From an uncultured Sutterella sp. (GTDB lineage Bacteria; Pseudomonadota; Gammaproteobacteria; Burkholderiales; Burkholderiaceae_F), in the NCBI GenBank assembly GCA_900543805.1, contig UQTE01000001.1, forward strand, positions 254,600-318,599: DNA of 64,000 bases. The letters are read 5' to 3'. A model generated the notes under the pieces. The model was not told where the DNA came from. It was given only the letters and a program-made list of their open reading frames with translations, and made no database searches. Of this stretch, positions 44,337 to 55,141 are shown piece after piece; the stretch's first letter is position 1, and every line of letters starts with the position of its first letter. The translations under genes were made by a program, and so were the position numbers.

Positions 44337-45722
44337 ATGCTCAAGACCTACGGTATTGTTTCCGGCCTCGCCCCCAAGGGCGCCGTGACCATGAAGTCGG
44401 CTCTTCTTTCCGCAGCCGCGAACAAGGGCCTTCAGGTGGAAGTGGTGATGGACGACCGCATTCCGCCCGTGGACGCTCCCGATGCCCGTACGGCATTGGC
44501 CGATCGAAAGATTACGGTGATGGACGCCGTGTCGGCTTTGGCCGAAGAAGGCGTTACCGCCGTGTTGGTGGCTGGGTTGAAGGCGCAAACCTTTCTTCTT
44601 GAAGTGCAGACCGAGACGCAAGTTCCGGTGGTGTCTCTGTGGGAGGCTGTGGCTGACTATGCACGAAAGAAAGGTATCACCAAGATCGGCGTGCTCGGTG
44701 GTTGTGACGAGACGGAAAAGAAGGGCCTTGTTGCCGCCTTCACCGGCCTTGAACTCGTCTTCCCGTCTGACGAAATCGGCTGTTGCAGTGATCCCGCTGA
44801 TCGTGCAACACATGTCGTGCGCGTGGCGGAAGACCTGAAGGCTCAAGGAGCGGAATTGCTGTTGCCTTGGTGCGAGCATGCCGTCGAAGCGCTTGCCGTG
44901 CTCGAAGAAAAGGGCTTCCCCGTTTGCAGTCCCTACGTCTTGGTCGGGGACTATGTTGTGGAACATGAATGGAAGCGCTTGACCAAGCCCTTCAAGGTCG
45001 GCATGATCGGCGGTTTGGGGCCGGCTGCCACCGTGGACCTTTATGACAAGATCACGCGTTTCACGCCCGCCAAGGCGGACCAGGAACACATCAAGGTGGT
45101 GGTCGAACAGAATCCGCAGACGGCGGACCGCACCGCTTGTCTGTTGCACGGTGGCGACGATCCGACGCTGGCGCTCTACGACTGCGCGAAGCGCTTGGAA
45201 AAGGACGGTTGCGATGCGCTGATCGTTCCCTGCAACACGGCGCACGCTTTTGTCCCCTTCCTGGAACGCCACATCAAGGTTCCCTTCATCAACATGCAGC
45301 GCGTGACGATGGAGGAAATTCAGCACAAGCTCGGTAAGGATGCTCGAATCGGTCTGCTCGCTACGAGCGGAACCATTCAAACGGGTATCTACGCCGAAAA
45401 GGCCGAGGCCATGGGCATGCTCATTTTCACGCCGGACGAAGAACATCAGGCCCGCGTGATGGCGGCCATTTACGGTCCGCAAGGCGCTAAAGCCGGCTTT
45501 ACGGACGGAGTGTGTCGCGAAGACCTTGTTTCCGCAGCGGAATATCTGGTTGAGACCTATGACTGCAATTGCCTCATTCTCGGTTGCACGGAATTGCCCT
45601 TGATTCTTGATGAAGACGATCACTTCCCCGTTGCCGGAAAGACGGTCTGCGTGGTAGATCCGACTGCGGTGTTGGCTAGAAAGGTTGTGGAAGTGGCCAT
45701 GTCTTGGAAGGGGAAGTGCTGA
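44337..45722 (+). CDS. Tandem aspartate/glutamate racemase-family protein
   Basis: The 461-residue protein consists of two racemase-like halves. The C-terminal half (about 220-461) has both catalytic Cys of the Asp/Glu racemase family, C299 in LIVPCNTAHAF and C417 in LILGCTELPLI, with the start VGMIGGLGPAATVDLYDKI. The N-terminal half (1-215) begins YGIVSGLAPKGAVTMKSALL but has AVLVAGLKAQTF where the first Cys should be, and C179 (LLLPWCEHAVEAL) near the second, so it looks catalytically reduced. Single-domain homologues are about 230 residues. It is translationally coupled to a KpsC/KpsS-like gene (TGATG). Confidence 0.85.
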   Translation: MLKTYGIVSGLAPKGAVTMKSALLSAAANKGLQVEVVMDDRIPPVDAPDARTALADRKITVMDAVSALAEEGVTAVLVAGLKAQTFLLEVQTETQVPVVSLWEAVADYARKKGITKIGVLGGCDETEKKGLVAAFTGLELVFPSDEIGCCSDPADRATHVVRVAEDLKAQGAELLLPWCEHAVEALAVLEEKGFPVCSPYVLVGDYVVEHEWKRLTKPFKVGMIGGLGPAATVDLYDKITRFTPAKADQEHIKVVVEQNPQTADRTACLLHGGDDPTLALYDCAKRLEKDGCDALIVPCNTAHAFVPFLERHIKVPFINMQRVTMEEIQHKLGKDARIGLLATSGTIQTGIYAEKAEAMGMLIFTPDEEHQARVMAAIYGPQGAKAGFTDGVCREDLVSAAEYLVETYDCNCLILGCTELPLILDEDDHFPVAGKTVCVVDPTAVLARKVVEVAMSWKGKC

Positions 45723-46759
45723 TGCCGTCTATGTATGAGGAGTTTTGCCAATTACAGCCTGAGGTGGCGGAAATCAACCGAGCCTACAGCTTGGATGATG
45801 CTTTCCGCATGAAACTCTACTGGTTTCCCTTCAGAAAGAAGAAGCACACGCAGTGCCTGATTGGCAAAATCCAGACGACATACTGGGATTTTCTTGCTGA
45901 CGGCTATATGGCGTGGGGGATCAATGAAAAAACGATCTCTTTGATGCGCAAGGCTGTTCGGAGAAAAAAGCCTCTCTTTTTCTTTGAAGATGCCTTCGTA
46001 AGAAGTTTGTACAACAATCTTTCCGGTGCGGAGCCTGCTTTACGTTTCGGCATGGGCTTTTCTGTGGATCGGTGTGCTCCCTATTACTGCGGTGACTTGG
46101 AGACCGATCTCGAAAGGTTGATCCGGAAGCAAAGTATCTCTGATGAAGAAAGAAGCATTGCGGATACGTTGATTCGAAAAATTGTTGAGAACAATCTCTC
46201 GAAATACAACAACCAACCACTATCGGAGAAGGTTGTCTCTCCATCCGATAAGAGAAAAATTCTCGTAATCGGCCAGAACTACGGGGACATGTCGTTGGTT
46301 TTCGGGGGAGTTCGCGATGATGTTTTCGAGACGATGATCCACGACGCCATCAATGCCGGGGGAGAGGTTTACTTCAAAACTCACCCCGACATGATTGCTC
46401 TCGGACAGCAACGTGAATTCCAAGGGAAGTTGCATGTCTTGGACAAGATGTGCAACCCCATTTCTCTTCTGCGCCAGATGGATGAAGTCTATGTGGCCAC
46501 GAGCCAAATGGGCTTCGAGGCTTTGTTGCTCGGCAAAAAAGTAACTGTGTACGGCAAACCGTTTTATGCTGGCTGGGGGCTCACGGAAGACAAGCAACAG
46601 TTCGAACGCCGGAACGTGAAGAAAAGCTTGGAAGAGGTTTTTACCGCGGCATATTTGACTCACCCCAAATACGTTCTTCCTGGAACGGCTTCGTTTGTGT
46701 CTCTGGATACAGTCCTTGACGAACTACTTAAGCAGAGAAAGCAACACTTTGGCTTCTGA
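45722..46759 (+). CDS. Capsule polysaccharide biosynthesis protein, KpsC/KpsS-like
   Basis: The 345-residue protein matches the Capsule_synth family (KpsC, KpsS, LipA, LipB), which act as beta-Kdo transferases building the lipid anchor of capsules. Hallmarks are LFFFEDAFVRSLYNN, KILVIGQNYGDMSLVFGG, YFKTHPDMIALGQQREF and the diagnostic GKPFYAGWGLTED. Only one such domain is present, nearer KpsS than the two-domain KpsC. No kpsMT or other capsule genes are nearby, so it may add Kdo to LPS or another glycan. Its ATG overlaps the racemase stop. Confidence 0.85.
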   Translation: MPSMYEEFCQLQPEVAEINRAYSLDDAFRMKLYWFPFRKKKHTQCLIGKIQTTYWDFLADGYMAWGINEKTISLMRKAVRRKKPLFFFEDAFVRSLYNNLSGAEPALRFGMGFSVDRCAPYYCGDLETDLERLIRKQSISDEERSIADTLIRKIVENNLSKYNNQPLSEKVVSPSDKRKILVIGQNYGDMSLVFGGVRDDVFETMIHDAINAGGEVYFKTHPDMIALGQQREFQGKLHVLDKMCNPISLLRQMDEVYVATSQMGFEALLLGKKVTVYGKPFYAGWGLTEDKQQFERRNVKKSLEEVFTAAYLTHPKYVLPGTASFVSLDTVLDELLKQRKQHFGF

Positions 46760-46777
46760 TTCACAGGAATTGAGAGT

Positions 46778-47659
46778 ATGCAAAATATCGTTCCGTCTCA
46801 CGTAGCCTTTGTCGGTTTGGGTACCATGGGGTTCCCCATGGCCGGTCATCTTCAGGTAGCGGGACACGAGGTAACCGTTTTTAATCGCACGAAAGCGAAA
46901 GCTGAGCGGTGGAGTGAGCTGTTTCAAGGTGAAATTGCCAAGACACCTCGTGAAGCCGCTGAACAAGCCTCTTTTGTCTTCCTTTGTGTAGGGAATGACG
47001 ACGATGTTCGTTCCGTTGTCTATGGCGAAGACGGCGTGTTAGTTGGTATGTCTCCAGGCGATGTGTTGGTCGACCATACGACGACGAGTGCTGTGTTGGC
47101 TCGTGAGATCGCAGAGAAGTGCGAAGAAAAGGGCGTGTCGTTTGTGGATGCACCGGTCACTGGCGGTGAATCTGGTGCTCAACAGGGAACGTTATCCGTT
47201 CTCTGTGGAGGGGATGACCTGACTGTTAGTCTCATCCGGCCTATTGTTTCGGCCTATGCCTCCTCTATCACTCGAATAGGTCCGGTTGGACACGGGCAAC
47301 TCGCCAAGATGGTCAATCAGATTTGCATCGCCGGTTGTGTGCAGGGATTGGCCGAGGCTTTAGCTTTTGGACAGCGTTCCGGCATCCACATGGAGAAGGT
47401 CCTATCGGCCATTGGTTCGGGAGCGGCTTCTTCCTGGCAGATGAATAACCGAGGGATGACGATGCTGGAGAATAAGTTCGACTTCGGGTTCGCGGTTGAT
47501 TGGATGCGCAAAGACCTCGGAATCGTTCTGGATGAAGCATCGAGAAACGGTGCAGACCTTCCCGTGACGAAAACGGTCGACGGCTTCTACAAAGAAGTCC
47601 AAGAAATGGGAGGCGGCCGCTTGGATACCTCAAGTCTCATCCTGCGTTTGTTAAAATAA
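46778..47659 (+). CDS. NAD(P)-dependent beta-hydroxyacid dehydrogenase (tartronate semialdehyde reductase type)
   Basis: The 293-residue protein belongs to the 3-hydroxyisobutyrate dehydrogenase family. It shows the Rossmann motif VAFVGLGTMGFPMAGHLQ, NRT after the second strand (suggesting NADP or mixed use), the substrate block FVDAPVTGGESGAQQGTLSV, the catalytic Lys region GQLAKMVNQICIAG and DWMRKDLGIVLDEA. Candidates are 2-hydroxy-3-oxopropionate reductase and 3-hydroxyisobutyrate, succinate-semialdehyde or glyoxylate reductases; sequence alone does not separate them. It follows the Kdo-transferase-like gene by 18 bases without a functional link. Confidence 0.88.
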   Translation: MQNIVPSHVAFVGLGTMGFPMAGHLQVAGHEVTVFNRTKAKAERWSELFQGEIAKTPREAAEQASFVFLCVGNDDDVRSVVYGEDGVLVGMSPGDVLVDHTTTSAVLAREIAEKCEEKGVSFVDAPVTGGESGAQQGTLSVLCGGDDLTVSLIRPIVSAYASSITRIGPVGHGQLAKMVNQICIAGCVQGLAEALAFGQRSGIHMEKVLSAIGSGAASSWQMNNRGMTMLENKFDFGFAVDWMRKDLGIVLDEASRNGADLPVTKTVDGFYKEVQEMGGGRLDTSSLILRLLK

Positions 47660-47712
47660 GCCCCCACTGACGTCCTTTTCGATCCGCCCTTGCGGCACAA
47701 GATTTGGTTGCA

Positions 47713-47742
47713 GGGTAGCGGGCGTCTCACAAGACGCCACCC
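47713..47742 (+). other. Hairpin in the glnS leader
   Basis: GGCGTCT (47721-47727) and AGACGCC (47732-47738) form a 7-bp stem with a CACA loop, enclosed by a possible GGGT/ACCC pair (47713-47716 and 47739-47742). No T-run follows, so a leader structure is more likely than a terminator. Confidence 0.5.
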
Positions 47743-47763
47743 TTCCACCAAGGAAACTCGACC

Positions 47764-49827
<2,064 letters not shown>

Positions 49828-50140
49828 ACTTTAGTGAAGGAGAGAGGCGTCTTCTCAAGAGGGGCGCCTTTCTTCTCGTGAGAGGATGTACCACCTTTGA
49901 CGGAGTTTCTCCGAGAGGAATGAAGGATTTCCTGTGGTATGATCCTTTCCAAGGCGGGAGACCTCTAGAGGCAACCCGTTGAAAAGAATCCGTTCTTTGC
50001 GCCTCAATGAAAATTTGATTTCGGTTGATGGTGCACGGAAGCAGGATGGGGGAGGTTTCGTTTCGAAGGGATGAAAACGTTTGGAATGAGACCGCCTCTT
50101 ACACAAAAATGAAGTTCCCTACGTCAAGGAAGAAATCATC
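49828..50140 (+). other. Intergenic region between glnS and the FMN-binding protein gene
   Basis: This 313-base gap holds the glnS hairpin terminator (49845-49873). A TATGAT box at 49938-49943, with no good -35, could drive the FMN-binding protein gene. GGAAGAA-type purines lie just before the ATG at 50141. No open frame with coding character was seen. Confidence 0.6.
49845..49873 (+). terminator. Terminator after glnS
   Basis: AGGCG and CGCCT (49845-49849 and 49865-49869) with an inner TCTT/AAGA pairing and a bulge of four G form a hairpin followed by TTTCTTC, 17 bases after the glnS stop. Confidence 0.55.
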
Positions 50141-50467
50141 ATGAAGAAGTTGATCGTTCTCGCCGCCGCCGCTCTCATGGCCGCCGGCGCTCAGGCTGCC
50201 TACAAGGACGGTTCCTACACCGGTGAAGGCAAGGGCCGCGAATCCCAGATTCAGGTCCAGGTGGACGTCAAGGGTGGCAAGGTTGCCGCCGTCAAGGTTC
50301 TGAAGCACGGTGAAACCGAAATGATCTTCGCCGCCGCTGCCGAAACGCTCTGCCCGGCCATCGTCGCCAAGAACGGTGTGGACGGTGTTGAAAGCGTTGC
50401 CGGCGCCACGCTCTCGAGCGATGGCATCAAGGCCGCCGTCAAGGACGCTCTGTCCAAGGCACAGTAA
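50141..50467 (+). CDS. Secreted FMN-binding domain protein
   Basis: The 108-residue precursor has a clear Sec signal peptide (MKKLIVLAAAALMAAGAQA, cut before AYKDG). A single FMN_bind domain follows: DGSYTGEGKGRESQIQVQVD, GGKVAAVKVLKHGETEM and the flavinylation site region VESVAGATLSSDGIKAAV. In this family ApbE joins FMN by a phosphoester to the Thr of an (S/T/A)GAT motif, here AGAT. apbE lies 128 bases downstream, supporting a transfer pair. The mature protein has no other domain or membrane anchor, so it is probably a soluble periplasmic electron carrier. Its redox partner is not in the window. Confidence 0.9.
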   Translation: MKKLIVLAAAALMAAGAQAAYKDGSYTGEGKGRESQIQVQVDVKGGKVAAVKVLKHGETEMIFAAAAETLCPAIVAKNGVDGVESVAGATLSSDGIKAAVKDALSKAQ

Positions 50468-50513
50468 TGATTTCGTTCGGACGCTCGTAACGGGCATCCG
50501 CTGACGAATGAGA

Positions 50514-50551
50514 GAAAGAGGGATTGACACGTTCGGTGCCGTCCCTCTTTT
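50514..50551 (+). terminator. Terminator-like hairpin between FMN_bind gene and apbE
   Basis: GAAAGAGGGA (50514-50523) pairs with TCCCTCTTTT (50542-50551, one G-U at the base), the right arm ending in a T-run. It fits a terminator of the FMN-binding gene, but its right arm is shared with the longer palindrome that follows. The loop starts with TTGACA (50524-50529), a consensus -35 without a good -10. Confidence 0.6.
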
Positions 50552-50584
50552 CTTACGTATGCGCATCATACGTAAGAAAAGAGG
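50544..50584 (+). promoter_or_regulatory. 18-bp perfect palindrome overlapping the terminator, upstream of apbE
   Basis: CCTCTTTTCTTACGTATG (50544-50561) and CATACGTAAGAAAAGAGG (50567-50584) are perfect 18-base arms around CGCAT, ending 11 bases before the apbE ATG. The left arm reuses the right arm of the preceding hairpin, so the two structures exclude each other. It also contains the apbE ribosome site (GAGGAG). Roles as attenuator, operator or translational switch are possible. Confidence 0.7.
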
Positions 50585-50595
50585 AGTCAAAGAAA

Positions 50596-51672
50596 ATGAT
50601 GAGACAAGGAATTCTGACATTTGCCGTGATGGCGTTCTTTCTTGTGTGGGGTGGCCTGAACTTGGCTCAAGCTACTGAGCCACAAGCGGCTCCGGTGCAA
50701 ACGGAAGAATACGAGTTGCCTTGGATGAGCCTTCACATGGGCACCATCATCTCCGGCAAGGTGTACGGATCGAGTGAAGAGGAAGTGCTGAAACTTCGCC
50801 AGATGGTCGAAGACGAGATCATTCGCTACGAAGACATGATGTCGGTGCACAAGAAGACCGCTCTGAACGAAGTGAACGATCGCTCCGGAGAGTGGGTGTC
50901 GGTTCCTCAAGAAGTCGCCGAGATGACGCGTGAAGCACTTGAGGTAGCCAAGGATTCGAATCAGGCCTTTGAACCCACGATCGGTCCGGTCGTCAATTTG
51001 TGGAAGATCGGCTTTGGAGGAGATTCGGTACCTTCCGATGAGGCGATTCAAAAGGCCGTTCAGGCGGTTGACTATCGAAAGGTGGAGGTTCGCGAGACGC
51101 AGAACGGTTGGCAGATTCGCATAGCGCCCGGACAAAATCTCGACATGGGCGGGATCGCCAAGGGTTACATTGGTCAGAAACTTGCCGAGTTCCTTCGTAG
51201 TCAGGGTGCCGAACATGCGCTATTGGATTTGGGCGGAAACGTCGTTACACTCGGCGGGAAGTCCGAAGGTCGTCCGTGGCGAGTGGGACTGCAGCGTCCG
51301 GATCAGGCGCGAAACACCTATTTTGCCGTCATCAACGCCAAGGACGTGAGCGTGATCACGTCGGGTGCGTATGAACGCTTTTTTGAAAAGGACGGCAAGC
51401 GCTACGGTCACATTTTGAGTGCCAAGACGGGGCGTCCCGTTTTGACCGATATCGCTTCCGTCTCCATCGTTGATGCGAACGGTGCGAAGGCTGATGCATG
51501 GTGTACGGCTCTCTTTGCCATGGGCTGGGAGGTAGCGACGGCGTATCTTTCGTCTCACAAGGATCTTCATGCCGTATTGATGCATTCGGATTTGAAACGG
51601 GTGTTTGCGAGTGAAGCGCTTCGCTCCATTCTGACCGTGACGGATGAAACGCTCTCCGTGACCTATCGTTGA
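50596..51672 (+). CDS. apbE: FAD:protein FMN transferase ApbE
   Basis: ApbE transfers FMN from FAD onto Thr of target proteins in the periplasm. The 358-residue precursor starts at the ATG at 50596 (GAGGAG nine bases upstream; ATG 50599 is an alternative). It has a signal peptide (ILTFAVMAFFLVWGGLNLAQ). Conserved segments are WMSLHMGTIISGKVYG, DRSGEWVSVPQEVAEM, NLDMGGIAKGYIGQKLAEFL, LLDLGGNVVTLGG and SVSIVDANGAKADAWCTALF (catalytic Asp and metal site). No lipobox is visible. Its likely substrate is the FMN_bind protein upstream. Confidence 0.93.
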   Translation: MMRQGILTFAVMAFFLVWGGLNLAQATEPQAAPVQTEEYELPWMSLHMGTIISGKVYGSSEEEVLKLRQMVEDEIIRYEDMMSVHKKTALNEVNDRSGEWVSVPQEVAEMTREALEVAKDSNQAFEPTIGPVVNLWKIGFGGDSVPSDEAIQKAVQAVDYRKVEVRETQNGWQIRIAPGQNLDMGGIAKGYIGQKLAEFLRSQGAEHALLDLGGNVVTLGGKSEGRPWRVGLQRPDQARNTYFAVINAKDVSVITSGAYERFFEKDGKRYGHILSAKTGRPVLTDIASVSIVDANGAKADAWCTALFAMGWEVATAYLSSHKDLHAVLMHSDLKRVFASEALRSILTVTDETLSVTYR

Positions 51673-51702
51673 TTTCATTCCTTTTTCCCTGTATTTGTTG
51701 TC

Positions 51703-54700
51703 ATGGCCAATCCCCGTTTTGTCCATCTTCGTTTCCATTCCGAGTACTCCATCATCGACGGGATGGTGCGTATCGATCCGATCATTGAAAAAGTACTCGA
51801 GCACGGCGGTGTGGCGCTCGGGATTGCCGACATCATGAATCTCTTCGGCGGCGTGCGCTTTTATACACACGCCATGAAGGCTGGTCTCAAACCTATCATC
51901 GGTTGCGACATTCGTCTTCACAATCCCGCCATGCCGGACGAACCGGATCGTCTGACGGTGTATTGCATGCACCGAGAAGGGTATCGCCATCTGTGCGAAC
52001 TTCTCACGCGTGCGTATCTCACGAAGGAAGACCGCCTGCGCGGGCAGATTAAGCTCGAGTGGTTCAAAGGAAAACAGGGGGAAGGCCTTATTGCGTTGAC
52101 GGGTGGCCCCGAAGGGGCGCTTGCCCGTCACTACGCGCATGAACTGCCGTCTCTTGCCGTGACGGAACTGCGACGCTACAAAGAGATCTTTGGGGATCGT
52201 TTGTACGTGGAATTGCAGCGTGCGGGGCGCCCCGGTGACGAGGCGCTTGTTCATGAACTCGTCAATCTCGCGATTGAGGTGGACGTGCCTGTAGTTGCGA
52301 CGCATCCTGTTCAGTTCTTGATGCCGGAAGACTACGAGTCGCACGCCATCCGTTGCTGCATTTCGGAGGGCTACACGCTCAACGATCCGCGCCGCAATCA
52401 AACGTTCACGGAAGAGATGTACCTCAAGACCGAGGAGCAGATGTGTCAGCTGTTTGCCGACATTCCTTCGGCTTTGGAAAACTCGGTGCAGATCGCGCTG
52501 CGATGCAATTTGGACGGCGTGCTCTCGAAGCCTCAGCTGCCGCTCTTCCCGACGCCCGACGGCATGTCCTTGGACGACTACATCGACTATCTCGCGAAAC
52601 AAGGTCTGCAAAAGCGTCTCGATTTTCTCTATCCCGACAAGTACGAACAGGCGGAAGTTCGCAAGGAATACGACGAACGTCTGGAGTACGAACTCGGCAT
52701 CATCAAGAAGATGGAGTTCCCGGGCTACTTCCTCATCGTTCAGGACTTCATCAACTGGTCGAAGCGCAACGACATTCCCGTGGGACCGGGGCGCGGTTCC
52801 GGTGCCGGTTCGCTCGTTGCTTACGCACTCGGGATTACCGACCTGGATCCCCTGGAGTTCGATCTCCTTTTCGAACGTTTCCTGAATCCGGAACGCGTGT
52901 CGATGCCTGACTTTGACGTCGACTTCTGTCAGTACAACCGCGACCGCGTGATCGAATACGTGAAGGCGACCTACGGCGTTGATGCCGTGAGCCAGATTGC
53001 AACCTTCGGTACCCTCGGCGCCAAAGCGGTCGTGCGCGACGTCGCGCGCGCTCTTTCCATTCCCTACGGGAAGGTGGACAATCTCGCGAAGCTCATTCCT
53101 CAACAACCCGGCAAAAGCATCACGCTCAAGGAAGCTCTCGAAACGATCCCCGAGTTCAAGGAAGCCGTCGAGAAGGAAGAGGACTATCAGGAACTCATTC
53201 GTCTCGCCATGCCGCTCGAAGGCATGACGAGAAATCTCGGTATGCATGCGGGGGGCGTGTTGATTGCCCCGGGGAAACTGACGGACTTTTGCCCTCTCTA
53301 CAACTCGGACGGCAAACCCGAAAACACGGTCAGTCAGTACGACAAGAAGGACGTGGAAAACGTCGGTCTCGTCAAGTTCGACTTCCTGGGCCTTACGACG
53401 CTCTCGATTTTGAAGAAGGCCGTGGAATACATCAAGAAGCTCCATCCGGATCTTCCCTTTGAGCTTGCCCGCATTCCGATCAAGGACGAGGAAACCTATC
53501 AGCTCTTTCAGGACGCCAATACGGCGGCCGTCTTCCAGTTCGAATCGGAAGGGATGCGAACCCTTTTGAAGCAGGCGCGTCCAGACCGTCTGGAAGACCT
53601 GGTGGCTTTGAACGCGTTGTATCGTCCGGGCCCGATGGACCTGATTCCCTCCTTCATCAACCGTAAGTTCGGTCGGGAAAAGGTGAACTATCCCGACAAG
53701 CGTATGGAGGAGGTGCTCGAAGAAACGTACGGTATCATGGTCTATCAGGAACAGGTGATGCGTGTGGCGCAGGTGATCGGCGGCTATACGCTGGGCGGCG
53801 CCGACCTGCTTCGCCGAGCCATGGGCAAGAAGAACGTCGAGGAAATGAAGCGTCAGCGCGACGTCTTCATCAAGGGGGCGGGAGAACGAGGCGTCACGCC
53901 TGAGACCGCGACCGAAATCTTCGACTTGATGGAAAAATTTGCGGGCTACGGCTTCAATAAGTCGCACGCCGCAGCATATTCCTATGTCGCATACCAAACG
54001 GCTTATCTGAAGGTGCATCACACGGCGGCCTTCATGGCGGCCAACCTTTGCATGGTGATGGACCAGAACGACAAGGTCTGCGCCCTGATTGAAGACGCCA
54101 AGGAAAATGGTGTCGCCTTCCTGGCACCGGACGTAAACGAAAGCGACTGGTTCTTCACGGTGCCGGACGAAGGTCACATTCGCTATGGCCTTGGCGCCGT
54201 GAAGGGGGTGGGTGAACAGGTGGTGGAAGAAATCATGCGGGTCCGCAAGGAAAAGGGACCCTTCAAGGATCTCTTCGACTTCACGGCCCGCGTGAAGGGC
54301 ATGTCCGCGCGCGTTCTCGAAAACCTCATCAAGGCGGGGAGCTTTGATTCGCTCGATGAAGATCGAGGCAAACTCTTCGGAAACATTCAGCACGCCCTGA
54401 ATCTGGGACGTGCCGAACAGGAAAATGACACGCAGGACAGCCTCTTCGGCGACATGGAGGAAGAGGTCGAACGCCAGGTTCAGTGGGTGGACGCTCCCTC
54501 TTGGAGCGATCGCGAACGTCTGGTCAACGAAAAGAAGATGCTCGGCTTCTGCTTTACGGGTCACCTCTTTGACGTGTACGAACGCGAAGCCCGGCACTTT
54601 ACGACCACCACGCTCAACCAACTCAAGGCCGGTCGGGAAAAGGTGCGCCTCTGCGGCGTTGTGACAGGCTTGCGTGCGATTCAAGGAAAGCGCGGTCGCA

Positions 54701-55122
54701 TGGCGGCGATCACCATCACCGACAAGACGGCAGTGATGGACGTGGTGGTTTACAGCGAAATCTGGGATCGCATCCGCGGCTCCTTTGACGTGGATGACCT
54801 CATCTGCGTGACGGGACGCGTGCGCTACGACGAATTCTCAAAGCGTCTCGGCGTCACGGCTGACGAAGTCTGGAACCTCATGGAACTGCGCCGTCGCGTG
54901 GCGCAGTTCCTGGAGGTGGAGGTCACGAAGGACAACCTTCCTGCGCTCGAAGAGCTCAAGGCCGTGTCGGACGACCTTCGCATCTATCAGCGCGTACCCG
55001 TTCGCTTCAAGATCACCTCCGACGGCAAGTCGGAAGGTGCGATTTACGCCACCATGAAGGTTTCAAATGAGTGGGTAGATGCCTTACGAATTGCAGGTTA
55101 TCGTCCGAAATTTGTGTACTGA
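51703..55122 (+). CDS. dnaE: DNA polymerase III subunit alpha DnaE
   Basis: DnaE is the replicative polymerase of the chromosome. The 1139-residue protein has an N-terminal PHP domain (FVHLRFHSEYSIIDGMVRID), the palm with GPGRGSGAGSLVAYALGITD and the catalytic Asp pair in MPDFDVDFCQYNRDRVIEYV. It continues with the fingers region (LYRPGPMDLIPSFINRK), GYGFNKSHAAAYSYVAYQTA, the helix-hairpin-helix region, and a C-terminal OB fold (KVRLCGVVTGLRAIQGKRGR). Length and order match betaproteobacterial DnaE1. Expression context is a single gene after apbE, with 30 bases between. Confidence 0.97.
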   Translation: MANPRFVHLRFHSEYSIIDGMVRIDPIIEKVLEHGGVALGIADIMNLFGGVRFYTHAMKAGLKPIIGCDIRLHNPAMPDEPDRLTVYCMHREGYRHLCELLTRAYLTKEDRLRGQIKLEWFKGKQGEGLIALTGGPEGALARHYAHELPSLAVTELRRYKEIFGDRLYVELQRAGRPGDEALVHELVNLAIEVDVPVVATHPVQFLMPEDYESHAIRCCISEGYTLNDPRRNQTFTEEMYLKTEEQMCQLFADIPSALENSVQIALRCNLDGVLSKPQLPLFPTPDGMSLDDYIDYLAKQGLQKRLDFLYPDKYEQAEVRKEYDERLEYELGIIKKMEFPGYFLIVQDFINWSKRNDIPVGPGRGSGAGSLVAYALGITDLDPLEFDLLFERFLNPERVSMPDFDVDFCQYNRDRVIEYVKATYGVDAVSQIATFGTLGAKAVVRDVARALSIPYGKVDNLAKLIPQQPGKSITLKEALETIPEFKEAVEKEEDYQELIRLAMPLEGMTRNLGMHAGGVLIAPGKLTDFCPLYNSDGKPENTVSQYDKKDVENVGLVKFDFLGLTTLSILKKAVEYIKKLHPDLPFELARIPIKDEETYQLFQDANTAAVFQFESEGMRTLLKQARPDRLEDLVALNALYRPGPMDLIPSFINRKFGREKVNYPDKRMEEVLEETYGIMVYQEQVMRVAQVIGGYTLGGADLLRRAMGKKNVEEMKRQRDVFIKGAGERGVTPETATEIFDLMEKFAGYGFNKSHAAAYSYVAYQTAYLKVHHTAAFMAANLCMVMDQNDKVCALIEDAKENGVAFLAPDVNESDWFFTVPDEGHIRYGLGAVKGVGEQVVEEIMRVRKEKGPFKDLFDFTARVKGMSARVLENLIKAGSFDSLDEDRGKLFGNIQHALNLGRAEQENDTQDSLFGDMEEEVERQVQWVDAPSWSDRERLVNEKKMLGFCFTGHLFDVYEREARHFTTTTLNQLKAGREKVRLCGVVTGLRAIQGKRGRMAAITITDKTAVMDVVVYSEIWDRIRGSFDVDDLICVTGRVRYDEFSKRLGVTADEVWNLMELRRRVAQFLEVEVTKDNLPALEELKAVSDDLRIYQRVPVRFKITSDGKSEGAIYATMKVSNEWVDALRIAGYRPKFVY

Positions 55123-55141
55123 AATGTTTTGTAATGAAAGA

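Noticed and set aside
50524..50560. Sigma-70 promoter for apbE at TTGACA
   Set aside because: The -35 match is perfect, but no acceptable -10 lies at 16-18 bases. The hairpins are a better explanation for the region.
51220..54684. Minus-strand open frame of over 1100 codons opposite apbE and dnaE
   Set aside because: It is antisense to DnaE with all polymerase motifs present on the plus strand, and its composition is that of a codon-bias shadow.
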